Shown: positions 1 through 6,111 of the stretch, piece by piece | How the letters are laid out: the number at the start of each line of letters is the position of its first letter | Position numbering within the stretch: the first letter of the stretch is position 1 | NCBI GenBank assembly: GCA_028714615.1 | Contig: JAQTMA010000184.1 | Location: 1-8,158 of the forward strand | Direction: 5' to 3' | Length of the DNA: 8,158 nucleotides | From: Anaerolineaceae bacterium | GTDB lineage: Bacteria; Chloroflexota; Anaerolineae; Anaerolineales; Anaerolineaceae | Made by a program: the position numbers and the translations under genes | Notes under the pieces: model-generated | What the model was told of the DNA's origin: nothing | Databases searched by the model: none | What the model saw: the letters and a program-made list of their open reading frames with translations, nothing else

Positions 1-126
1 CAGGGTGATGCCTACCAGAAGCAGCGCTAACCACCGTTTGACCCCCAGTCCCGGAGTCAGCCAGCGGAGCAACTCTCGCACCGGATAGAGCAATCTCCTA
101 ACCAGATTCTCCGCTTTTTGTCTCAT
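1..126 (-). CDS. Partial membrane-anchored protein, probable YvcK/CofD-like (gluconeogenesis factor) N-terminus
   Basis: This is the first 42 residues of a gene reading leftward out of the window. The ATG lies at 126-124; an in-frame stop lies upstream with no other start codon between them. The peptide begins MRQKAENLVRRLLYPVRELL, followed by a WLTPGLGVKRW segment and then a run of hydrophobic residues (LALLLVGITL) that starts a membrane helix. A basic amphipathic stretch, then P-G-x-x-V-K-R-W, then a transmembrane segment is, from memory, how YvcK-family proteins of Chloroflexota and several clostridia begin. These proteins bind UDP-sugars and affect carbon metabolism and cell-wall synthesis. 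None of the catalytic domain is visible, so the family call rests on a short N-terminal pattern. It could be another single-pass membrane protein. It is divergent from the sugar kinase at 443 and has its own promoter at 136-164. Confidence 0.55.
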   Translation of the reverse strand, partial: MRQKAENLVRRLLYPVRELLRWLTPGLGVKRWLALLLVGITL

Positions 127-135
127 ACCTCTTGG

Positions 136-164
136 ATCATAGCAGCCTTTTTCCCTGTCGTCAA
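136..164 (-). promoter_or_regulatory. Sigma-70 type promoter for the leftward gene
   Basis: Read on the minus strand, a -35 box TTGACG (164-159) is followed by a 17-base spacer and a -10 box TATGAT (141-136). The spacer ends in TGC, giving an extended -10 (TGCTATGAT). With a 6-base discriminator, transcription would start near 129, about 3 bases before the ATG at 126, so the message would be nearly leaderless. The purine-rich AGAGGT that touches the ATG is too close to act as a normal ribosome binding site. Confidence 0.7.
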
Positions 165-427
165 CGAGTGTAACCGAATTCCGGTTTCCATCGCCACAAA
201 ATGGCTACGCTTCAGATCGATTCTGGATAGCCCCTGTTCGCGAAAGTCAACCGTCAGGCGTCTCTCCAGGTATGAGAATCAATCCGTTGTTCTCGTCCGG
301 AGTCGCAGAGGCGCAGAGAAAAAACATAATAAGCACTCGGCGTCCCTGCGGCTCGTATGAAGAGAAGATTCTTGCCTAGCGGCGCAGAGGAACGGATGGG
401 GAATTTGCCTTTCGATCCTTCAGGCCA
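165..427. other. Divergent intergenic spacer, non-coding
   Basis: This stretch lies between the two divergent promoters. Short open frames exist on both strands, but none has a ribosome binding site or protein-like composition. The only structure seen is the inverted repeat at 300-354, with a related fragment GGCGCAGAGG near 381-390. Nothing recognisable was found at 165-299. Confidence 0.5.
300..354. repeat. Imperfect inverted repeat (GCAGAG-type element)
   Basis: The left arm GAGTCGCAGAGGCGCAGAG (300-318) pairs with CTCGGCGTCCCTGCGGCTC (336-354). Of 19 positions, 15 are Watson-Crick pairs, two are G-T wobbles and two are mismatches. The 17-base loop (319-335) is A/T-rich. The left arm itself contains a tandem GCAGAG-GCGCAGAG, and GGCGCAGAGG occurs again near 381-390. 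From memory, GCAGAG/CTCTGCG palindromes are scattered through many bacterial genomes, so this may be a degenerate copy of an interspersed repeat. A cruciform or transcription-blocking role between the divergent genes is also possible. The dyad is visible directly; the family assignment is inference. Confidence 0.55.
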
Positions 428-443
428 TGCTATAATCTGCTCA
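428..443 (+). promoter_or_regulatory. Extended -10 promoter, predicted leaderless start of the sugar kinase gene
   Basis: TGCTATAAT (428-436) is a perfect extended -10 box. A 6-base discriminator (CTGCTC, 437-442) puts the predicted start site on the A of the kinase ATG at 443. No good -35 box exists at 17 bases; TTGCCT (405-410) is 20 bases upstream. There is no purine-rich ribosome binding site before the ATG, which agrees with a leaderless transcript. Confidence 0.65.
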
Positions 444-1393
444 TGAGCAAGTACATCGCCGTGGATGTTGGTGGGACGCATATCCGGGTCGCCGTGTATA
501 GTGCTCATGGAATTACTTCCGATCAGACCACCCGCATTGCTACCCAACAACCTGAAGAGACCGCACTCGAACGTTTGCAGAACCAAATTTCCGAAATATG
601 GCCAGTAAATGAGCACGTAGCAGCTATTGGAATCGCCGCCCCAGGCCCGGTTGATCAGAAGCATGGCATTATTTTTGAGGCACCGAATATTCCCGGGTGG
701 GTCAACCTGCCCTTGCGAAGTATCCTGGAAGAGCGGTTTGGGGTACCCGTCTCCTTAGGCAATGACGCCAATCTGGCCGCCCTGGGGGAGTGGAAATATG
801 GCGCCGGACAAGGTCACCACCATGTGCTCTACCTGACCATCAGCACCGGGATTGGTGGGGGCGCCATTTGTGATGACCGCTTGATCCTCGGGGCGCATGG
901 GCTGGCCAATGAGCTGGGCCACGTGACGATCGACCCCGATGGACCGATTTGCAGTTGTGGACGGCCAGGTCATCTGGAAGCACTTTCATCCGGAACTGCC
1001 ATTGCCAGGTACGTTGCCAATCAATTGGCATCCGGAGCCCATTCGATCATGACGCTCTCCACACCGCCGACTGCCTACCAAATCAGCCAGGCAGCTCAGG
1101 CCGGAGATGCCTTAGCCCAGGCTGCCCTTGACCGCGCGGGGCGTTATCTCGGGATTGGCCTTGCCAATTTTGTCGAAGTATACAATCCCTCCATCGTTAT
1201 CCTAGGTGGGGGCGTTTCGCAGAGCGGGTCATACCTGTGGGATGCCATGAAGACAGCTATGCAGAAAGCAGTCATGTCTCCCGAGTATTTGCATAACCTG
1301 ATCATCACCCCCGCAGCGTTGGGCGATGATGCCGGGCTGTTGGGCGCCCTGGCGTTGGGACGCACCAACCAGGCTACCGAGAGCATGGCTTGA
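443..1393 (+). CDS. ROK-family sugar kinase (probable glucokinase)
   Basis: This 316-residue protein, of normal ROK length, should phosphorylate glucose or a related hexose with ATP in the cytoplasm. The N-terminal phosphate-binding loop DVGGT is at residues 8-12. GND at 106-108 supplies the catalytic Asp108. STGIGGG (134-140) and ELGH (157-160) follow, then a zinc-site region C170-x-C172-G-x-x-G-H177-x-E179, and a second nucleotide-binding segment ILGGGVS (253-259). In the usual ROK zinc motif the residue at 177 is Cys. Here it is His, which could still be a ligand and, as I recall, occurs in other ROK kinases. There is no DNA-binding N-terminal domain, so this is a kinase and not a ROK repressor. 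Exact sugar specificity (glucose, N-acetylmannosamine, fructose) cannot be settled from sequence. The gene appears monocistronic, since the next promoter starts about 50 bases after its stop. The start is supported by the -10 box placed exactly for a leaderless message. Confidence 0.92.
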   Translation: MSKYIAVDVGGTHIRVAVYSAHGITSDQTTRIATQQPEETALERLQNQISEIWPVNEHVAAIGIAAPGPVDQKHGIIFEAPNIPGWVNLPLRSILEERFGVPVSLGNDANLAALGEWKYGAGQGHHHVLYLTISTGIGGGAICDDRLILGAHGLANELGHVTIDPDGPICSCGRPGHLEALSSGTAIARYVANQLASGAHSIMTLSTPPTAYQISQAAQAGDALAQAALDRAGRYLGIGLANFVEVYNPSIVILGGGVSQSGSYLWDAMKTAMQKAVMSPEYLHNLIITPAALGDDAGLLGALALGRTNQATESMA

Positions 1394-1440
1394 ATCTGGT
1401 GGAAGGCTTGATTTGAGAATGAAATACCCTCAGGTGGCGG

Positions 1441-1449
1441 TGCTATAAT
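1441..1449 (+). promoter_or_regulatory. Extended -10 promoter of the aminotransferase-kinase unit
   Basis: TGCTATAAT (1441-1449) is identical to the extended -10 in front of the sugar kinase. No convincing -35 box is seen; TTGAGA at 1413-1418 is too far upstream. The predicted start is near 1456, which leaves an untranslated leader of about 117 bases before the ATG at 1573. Confidence 0.6.
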
Positions 1450-1451
1450 TA

Positions 1452-1531
1452 ACAGGTTGATGGGATGCTGCAAAGGCATTCCGGGGACGATGCACCCTGT
1501 CTATAAGGGGCCGGCAGCACTGGCTGCCGGC
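1452..1531 (+). promoter_or_regulatory. Structured 5' leader of the aminotransferase gene, ending in a strong hairpin
   Basis: The leader can fold into two parts. First, ACAGG (1452-1456) can pair with CCTGT (1496-1500), enclosing GGATGC / GCATTCC with one bulged T. Second, a perfect 9-bp GC-rich stem GCCGGCAGC (1510-1518) / GCTGCCGGC (1523-1531) has a 4-base ACTG loop. The hairpin is followed by GTTTCGATCCTT, not a clean T run, so it is at best a weak intrinsic terminator. It could be an attenuator, a pause or mRNA-stability element, or the terminator of the preceding sugar kinase gene. I do not recognise a known riboswitch consensus. Confidence 0.45.
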
Positions 1532-1561
1532 GTTTCGATCCTTAATCTCAACCATACAAAA

Positions 1562-1566
1562 GGAGG
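1562..1566 (+). promoter_or_regulatory. Ribosome binding site of the aminotransferase gene
   Basis: GGAGG (1562-1566) within AAAAGGAGGA lies 6 bases before the ATG at 1573. It fixes the start and contrasts with the apparently leaderless sugar kinase. Confidence 0.85.
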
Positions 1567-1572
1567 AATGTC

Positions 1573-2892
1573 ATGGAACCGTTGAAGTTACCAGGGCTGA
1601 AGGCTATCGAGCTCGTCCGGCGTGACCAGGCAGTGATCTCTCCTTCCTACCCACGGGGCGTCCCCTTCGTTATGGATCATGGCCGGGGAACAGAGGTCTG
1701 GGATGTTGATGGGAATCGGTTTTTAGATTTTGCGGCGGGTATCGCAGTGGTGTCGACCGGCCACAGCCACCCGAAGGTGGTCAAAGCGATCCAGGACCAG
1801 GCAGAAAAGTTCATACACATATCATCGGATTTTTACCACACGAAATGGATCGAATTGGGGGAAAAGTTAAGTGAAATTGCTCCTTTTGAGGAGCCAGCCG
1901 TTTCATTTATGACCAACTCAGGTACCGAGAGTGTGGAAGCCGCCATCAAACTAGCGCGCTACCACACCGGCCGCAGCCAGTTCATCGGTTTCCTGGGTGG
2001 ATTTCACGGGAGAACGATGGGTGCGGTCAGCTTTACCGCTAGCAAGCCAGGCTACCACAAAGGTTTTTACCCGTTGATGAACGGCGTCATCCATGCTCCG
2101 TTTCCCGATGCGTATCACCCGATTCTTCAATCCCGGCCGGGTGAAGATTATGGAGAAACTGCGGTGCGCTACATCGAAGAGGAGATCTTTGGGAGGATCT
2201 TACCCCCCGATGAAGTTGCCGGGATTTTGGTTGAGCCAATTCAAGGGGAAGGCGGGTATATCGTGCCCCCCTTTAAATTTATCACTGCTTTGCGCAATCT
2301 CTGCGATCGCTATGGCATCTTATTGATTGCCGACGAGGTTCAATCTGGCATGGGTAGGACCGGGAAATGGTGGGCAATCGAGCATTTCGGCGTAGAGCCG
2401 GATATTGTCTGCACTGCAAAAGGGATCGCCTCCGGCATGCCCTTGGGTGCGATGATCGCACGAAAGAGTGTGATGACCTGGGGGAAGGGTTCGCATGGCA
2501 ACACCTACGGCGGCAATCCCCTGGCCTGCGCTGCCAGCCTGGCTACTTTGGAGCTGATCGAAACTGAGTACATGCACAACGCCGGTGAAGTAGGCCAATT
2601 TGCTCAAGACGCGTTGTGTGAGATTGCCGGGCGACATCCGAGCATGGGCCAGGTGCGAGGCATTGGTCTGATGCTGGGCGTGGAATTCGTTAAAGATCAG
2701 CAATCGAGAGAAAGCGATGCCAGAATCCGCGATCAGGTGGTGGATCGCGCCTTCGAGCGCGGGTTGTTGTTGCTGGGTTGTGGGAAGAGTGTCATCCGCA
2801 TCGCACCTCCGCTGAGCGTCTCTCAAGCAGAGATCGTTGAAGGTTTAGCGATATTTGAAGAAGCATTGACCCTTTCAGAAAATCACCGGTGA
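1573..2892 (+). CDS. Class III PLP-dependent aminotransferase (acetylornithine/ornithine/4-aminobutyrate type)
   Basis: At 439 residues this is a full-length, fold-type I PLP enzyme. Visible landmarks are WDVDGNRFLDF (43-53), the phosphate-binding NSGTES (115-120), FHGRT (144-148), EPIQGEGG (221-228), the pyridine-nitrogen Asp in ADEVQSG (Asp254), the Schiff-base Lys283 in TAKGIASG, and HGNTYGGNPLAC (308-319). Such enzymes move an omega- or alpha-amino group (ornithine, acetylornithine, GABA, lysine) to 2-oxoglutarate. The opening KLPGLKAIELVRRDQAVISPSY resembles the archaeal-like branch annotated as acetylornithine aminotransferase family. Some relatives in Thermococcales act as PLP amino-acid racemases, so the substrate is open. 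No arginine-biosynthesis or GABA-shunt genes lie nearby to decide it. The kinase gene starts 6 bases after the stop. Confidence 0.93.
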   Translation: MEPLKLPGLKAIELVRRDQAVISPSYPRGVPFVMDHGRGTEVWDVDGNRFLDFAAGIAVVSTGHSHPKVVKAIQDQAEKFIHISSDFYHTKWIELGEKLSEIAPFEEPAVSFMTNSGTESVEAAIKLARYHTGRSQFIGFLGGFHGRTMGAVSFTASKPGYHKGFYPLMNGVIHAPFPDAYHPILQSRPGEDYGETAVRYIEEEIFGRILPPDEVAGILVEPIQGEGGYIVPPFKFITALRNLCDRYGILLIADEVQSGMGRTGKWWAIEHFGVEPDIVCTAKGIASGMPLGAMIARKSVMTWGKGSHGNTYGGNPLACAASLATLELIETEYMHNAGEVGQFAQDALCEIAGRHPSMGQVRGIGLMLGVEFVKDQQSRESDARIRDQVVDRAFERGLLLLGCGKSVIRIAPPLSVSQAEIVEGLAIFEEALTLSENHR

Positions 2893-2898
2893 TGAAGA

Positions 2899-4452
2899 AT
2901 GCTGCCCGATTTCCGCGTCCGCCAGCGTGATTATTTATTAGAAATCGCCCGCGCCTTGACCCAGGAACTCAACCTGGAGAAATTGCTCGGACGTATCCTC
3001 TCCATCTCGGTCGAGATGTTGGCCGGTCAAGCTGGCTTGATCCTGCTGCGCGACGATCAGGGAATCTGGCGCGTCTCTGCTACGGAAGGTATACCTCAAT
3101 CCTTCCAATCATATTTGGAGCCATTGCTGGGCCGCATCCAATCTCACGTGGATCCGGTCAATGGTGAAATTCCGGAGATCAATCGCATCGTGCAGAACCT
3201 GACCTACACAACCAGCCTGGGCTTTTTGACCGGGGTCGGTTTACCGCTGATGGTGCGGGATCAAGTGATTGGGGTGATCTTCATCTTCCGGTCTTATCCA
3301 GATGTTTTCTCCAATAACGACCGCATCCTGCTCAGTAGTTTTGGCAACCAGGCTGCCATTGCTGTTCATAACGCCACGCTCTATACCCAGATCAGTCAGG
3401 ACAAGCAACGCCTGGATGCATTACTAGACTCAGCCGCAGATGGGATCCTCATCCTGACCGCAAACCACATCATTGAGCGCTGCAATGAGGCTTTTGCGCG
3501 CATGTTGAGCCGCCCGCGGACATCGATCCAGGGGATGCAGCACGAGCGCATTATCCGTTGGATCGGAAAGCCGCAAGGGACTCCACTCGAGCAAGCTGAG
3601 GCAGGCGGATGGCCGCTTACCCCGCACGCCCACTTGTACGTCGAAGGCGATTTGGAGCGAGGTGATCAGCAGCCTTTACCGGTTGGAATCACGTATGCAC
3701 CATTGCTCGCAACGGATGGCGGACTGGTTAATATGATCGCCACGGTACGAGATATCACCCGCTTCCGCCAGGCCGAGGAGATGAAGAGCACTTTCATTTC
3801 GATCATCAGCCACGAGCTAAAAACCCCTGTAGCGCTGATCAAAGGCTACGTTGGTACGCTCCGCCGCGATGACGCGGTTTGGGACCGCCAGGTGGTGCAG
3901 GAGAGCTTGCAGGTGATCGAAGAGGAGGCCGATCACCTGACGGATATGATCGAGAATCTGCTGGATGCCTCCCGGCTGCAGGCGGGCGTCCTCCCGATCA
4001 AGCTATCCGATGTTTCGTTACCTGAAATCGTCACCCGTTTGGAAAAACGCTTTCAGGTGGAAACGGACCGGCATACGCTCACCAGTGATTTTCCCCCAGA
4101 TTTTCCCATAATCATGGCCGACGTGACTCGCATTGAACAGGTGATCTCCAACCTGATCTCCAACTCGATCAAATACGCACCCGGAGGAGATATCCACATC
4201 TCCGGACAGGTGCGCCCCGAGCAGGTTATTGTCTGCGTAAGCGACAGCGGACCTGGGATTGCCCAGGAAGACATCCCGCACATATTCGATCGCTTTTACC
4301 GCTCTCCTGATGCGGCCCGCCAGACAAAAGGTGCGGGATTGGGGTTATACCTGGCCAGAGCGATTGTCGAATCGCACGGAGGGCGCATGTGGGTGGATCC
4401 GCAACCAAACGCAGGCGCACGAATATGTTTTTCTCTTCCCAGGCAAGGCTAA
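2899..4452 (+). CDS. Soluble sensor histidine kinase (GAF-PAS-HisKA-HATPase)
   Basis: This 517-residue kinase has no membrane segment, so it is likely a cytoplasmic sensor. Domains in order are: a GAF-like domain (about 15-160) that may bind a small ligand or cofactor; a PAS domain (about 173-290); a HisKA dimerisation domain with H-box FISIISHELKTP and phospho-acceptor His305; and a HATPase domain (about 400-517). The HATPase contains an N-box NLISNSIKYAP (418-428), a G1 box DSGPGI (449-454), an F box FDRFYR (463-468) and a G2 box GAGLGLYL (478-485). All key residues for autophosphorylation are present. No response regulator is encoded in the window, so its partner is elsewhere. The ATG at 2899 is 6 bases after the aminotransferase stop, with only weak GGTGA/GAAG purines before it, which suggests translational coupling. 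An ATG at 2892 is in another frame and soon terminates. Confidence 0.93.
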   Translation: MLPDFRVRQRDYLLEIARALTQELNLEKLLGRILSISVEMLAGQAGLILLRDDQGIWRVSATEGIPQSFQSYLEPLLGRIQSHVDPVNGEIPEINRIVQNLTYTTSLGFLTGVGLPLMVRDQVIGVIFIFRSYPDVFSNNDRILLSSFGNQAAIAVHNATLYTQISQDKQRLDALLDSAADGILILTANHIIERCNEAFARMLSRPRTSIQGMQHERIIRWIGKPQGTPLEQAEAGGWPLTPHAHLYVEGDLERGDQQPLPVGITYAPLLATDGGLVNMIATVRDITRFRQAEEMKSTFISIISHELKTPVALIKGYVGTLRRDDAVWDRQVVQESLQVIEEEADHLTDMIENLLDASRLQAGVLPIKLSDVSLPEIVTRLEKRFQVETDRHTLTSDFPPDFPIIMADVTRIEQVISNLISNSIKYAPGGDIHISGQVRPEQVIVCVSDSGPGIAQEDIPHIFDRFYRSPDAARQTKGAGLGLYLARAIVESHGGRMWVDPQPNAGARICFSLPRQG

Positions 4453-4475
4453 AAACGTCTCTCCGAAAAAATCAT

Positions 4476-4531
4476 CCTGAGTGAAACCAGCATCTCTATG
4501 ACCGATGTAGAGATAACCCACTTCGCTCAGG
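4476..4531. repeat. Palindromic interspersed-repeat-like element (CCTGAG...CTCAGG)
   Basis: The outer arms CCTGAGTGAA (4476-4485) and TTCGCTCAGG (4522-4531) pair over 10 bp with one G-T wobble. Inner arms ATCTCTA (4492-4498) and TAGAGAT (4508-4514) pair perfectly around a 9-base loop. The outline CCTGAGYGAA ... ATCTC ... GAGAT ... TTCGCTCAGG resembles, from memory, a palindromic repeat scattered through many bacterial genomes. No T run follows, so it is not a standard intrinsic terminator. It begins 24 bases after the kinase stop and could still help to end that transcript. Confidence 0.6.
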
Positions 4532-4591
4532 TTTCCATCGAGAAAGTCGTCTTTTATCCCGTATTGACAGTCCGTAAATATGCAGAATACG

Positions 4592-4619
4592 TTGACAAAT
4601 TGGAGTTATATGATATTAT
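4592..4619 (+). promoter_or_regulatory. Promoter of the MFS exporter-TetR operon
   Basis: A consensus -35 TTGACA (4592-4597), a 16-base spacer and a -10 TATTAT (4614-4619) preceded by TGA form a strong sigma-70 type promoter with an extended -10. Transcription would begin near 4626. Another TTGACA at 4564-4569 lacks a well-spaced -10. Confidence 0.75.
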
Positions 4620-4629
4620 TCAAAAACTG

Positions 4630-4643
4630 ACCGACCGGTCGGT
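4630..4643. promoter_or_regulatory. TetR-type operator, perfect 14-bp palindrome
   Basis: ACCGACCGGTCGGT is its own reverse complement and sits about 4 bases past the predicted start site of the exporter operon. A repressor bound there would block promoter clearance. The length and symmetry fit a TetR-family dimer, and the obvious ligand-responsive repressor is the TetR gene at 6112 in the same operon. The palindrome is seen directly; the pairing with this regulator is inference. Confidence 0.8.
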
Positions 4644-4657
4644 AAAATAAATAATAT

Positions 4658-4661
4658 GGAG
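4658..4661 (+). promoter_or_regulatory. Ribosome binding site deciding the exporter start
   Basis: GGAG (4658-4661) is 7 bases before GTG at 4669 but only 4 before TTG at 4666, so GTG 4669 is the preferred start. The ATG at 4656 runs directly into a stop. Confidence 0.6.
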
Positions 4662-4668
4662 TAAATTG

Positions 4669-6087
4669 GTGAACATTAAACAACCAAACAACCGGGTGCT
4701 TGTAGTCCTCTTCATGGGTGTCCTGATGGGTGCTTTGGACATCGCCATCGTTGGACCGGCTCTACCCTCAATCCAGGCATATTTCCGTGTAGATGATCGA
4801 ATGATCGCCTGGGTGTTCAGTATATACGTCCTATTCACCCTGGTGGGAACCCCCCTGATTGCTAAGCTTTCCGATCTTTATGGCCGGCGGTCGATCTACG
4901 TTGTTGACGTAGCCTTATTCGCTTCGGGGTCGTTACTGGTAGCAGTCGCTCCCAGTTTTTCCATGCTGATGGTAGGCCGCGCCATCCAGGGTTTTGCGGC
5001 GGGAGGTATTTTCCCGGTGGCTTCGGCTGTGATCGGTGATATCTTCCCTCCCGAAAAGAGAGGCGCAGCCCTCGGGTTGATTGGAGCGGTGTTTGGAGTA
5101 GCCTTTTTACTCGGACCGATCCTGGGCGGCGTCCTGCTGCTCATCGGTTGGGAATGGCTATTTTTAATCAACATACCTGTAGCCATCGTTGTCATCTTTC
5201 TGGCTTTACGCAACCTGCCGCAGAGGCGGATCGCCAAAGTTGGCCGGTTCGACGTTCTCGGAATGCTGGTCCTGGGTGGATCGTTAGCCTGCCTGGCTTT
5301 GGGCATCAATCGCATCGAGACCGGCCGTTTCTTTGCATCCCTGGGATCGATTCAGGTCTGGCCTTTTTTGGGTGTTTGCATTCTGCTCGGGTTGGCTTTT
5401 CCCTTCATCGAACGGCGTGCAGAAAGCCCGGTTGTGCGCCTGGATTTGTTTCAGAACCGGCAGATGGTGCTGTCCTACCTGCTCTCCGCTGGGGCCGGGT
5501 TAGGCGAGTCCAGCCTGGTGTTCGTACCTGCCCTGGCAGTGGCTGCTTTGAAGGTGACCAGCTCATCGGCAAGTTTTTTATTACTCCCCTTTGTCTTCGC
5601 ACTGGCAATCAGTTCTCCGCTGGTCGGGCGATTGCTGGATCGCATGGGTTCTCGCGTGGTGATCCTGATCGGTACTGTGTTACTGACCCTGGGGATGCTC
5701 GTCCTGGGTTTTTCATCCTCTCAAGTCGGGCTATTTATTCTAGCTGGCATCCTGATTGCTTTGGGTCTTTCCGCATTACTGGGAGCGCCCATCCGCTATA
5801 TTATGCTCAATGAAGCTACTCCAGCCGACCGGTCAGCGGCTCAGGGAGTGGTTGCCTTATTCTCCAGTGTGGGTCAGTTGTTAGGCGGCGCGATGGTAGG
5901 TGCAGTCGTGGCTTCCCAGGGTGGTGGCGCTCATGGTTATGAACGCGCATATGTCGTGGCTGGCGGAGTTAGTTTCTTCCTGGTGATCGCAGCCCTGGGG
6001 CTCAAACACCGTGAGCAAGAAATGGCGACCGTACAGTACAATGAGTCCAAAGTGCAGAATGTACCTTCCAAGGAAGCAGTACAATAA
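4669..6087 (+). CDS. MFS multidrug-type efflux transporter (DHA2, 14 TM)
   Basis: This inner-membrane protein of 472 residues (GTG start; a TTG start at 4666 would add one residue) is very hydrophobic, with about 14 predicted helices, the number typical of DHA2 drug:proton antiporters (EmrB/QacA type). Helix 1 carries the DHA2 motif LDIAIVGPALPSI (about 23-35), with an acidic residue in the membrane. Motif A appears as AKLSDLYGRR (about 66-75) between helices 2 and 3. Arg104 in the VGRAIQGF segment is a motif B-type residue. Motif C is GVAFLLGPILGG (about 143-154), the mark of antiporters. The C-terminal tail after about residue 446 is hydrophilic and cytoplasmic. Substrate cannot be read from sequence. 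It is controlled by the palindromic operator ahead of it and is followed 24 bases later by its presumed repressor. Confidence 0.92.
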   Translation: MNIKQPNNRVLVVLFMGVLMGALDIAIVGPALPSIQAYFRVDDRMIAWVFSIYVLFTLVGTPLIAKLSDLYGRRSIYVVDVALFASGSLLVAVAPSFSMLMVGRAIQGFAAGGIFPVASAVIGDIFPPEKRGAALGLIGAVFGVAFLLGPILGGVLLLIGWEWLFLINIPVAIVVIFLALRNLPQRRIAKVGRFDVLGMLVLGGSLACLALGINRIETGRFFASLGSIQVWPFLGVCILLGLAFPFIERRAESPVVRLDLFQNRQMVLSYLLSAGAGLGESSLVFVPALAVAALKVTSSSASFLLLPFVFALAISSPLVGRLLDRMGSRVVILIGTVLLTLGMLVLGFSSSQVGLFILAGILIALGLSALLGAPIRYIMLNEATPADRSAAQGVVALFSSVGQLLGGAMVGAVVASQGGGAHGYERAYVVAGGVSFFLVIAALGLKHREQEMATVQYNESKVQNVPSKEAVQ

Positions 6088-6099
6088 TCGTGGTAGGCC

Positions 6100-6105
6100 G
6101 GAGGT
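6100..6105 (+). promoter_or_regulatory. Ribosome binding site of the TetR regulator
   Basis: GGAGGT lies 6 bases before the ATG at 6112, inside the 24-base gap after the exporter stop. No promoter is seen in the gap, so the regulator should be translated from the exporter message. Confidence 0.8.
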
Positions 6106-6111
6106 AGGTGA

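Noticed and set aside
118..360. 80-residue plus-strand open frame in the divergent spacer
   Set aside because: It starts with TTG, has no ribosome binding site, is Ser/Arg-rich, overlaps the opposite-strand promoter and gene start, and runs through the inverted repeat.
1480..1500. Possible guanidine (mini-ykkC) style ACGA loop in the aminotransferase leader
   Set aside because: The flanking bases do not pair to form the required stem, and no second ACGR hairpin is present.
4564..4569. First TTGACA upstream of the exporter operon
   Set aside because: No -10 box at 16-18 bases. The second TTGACA at 4592 has correct spacing to TATTAT.
5824..5837. GCCGACCGGTCAGC inside the exporter gene, matching 11 of 14 operator bases
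   Set aside because: It encodes conserved-looking transporter residues (PADRS) and is imperfect, so the match is probably chance. A roadblock operator is not excluded.
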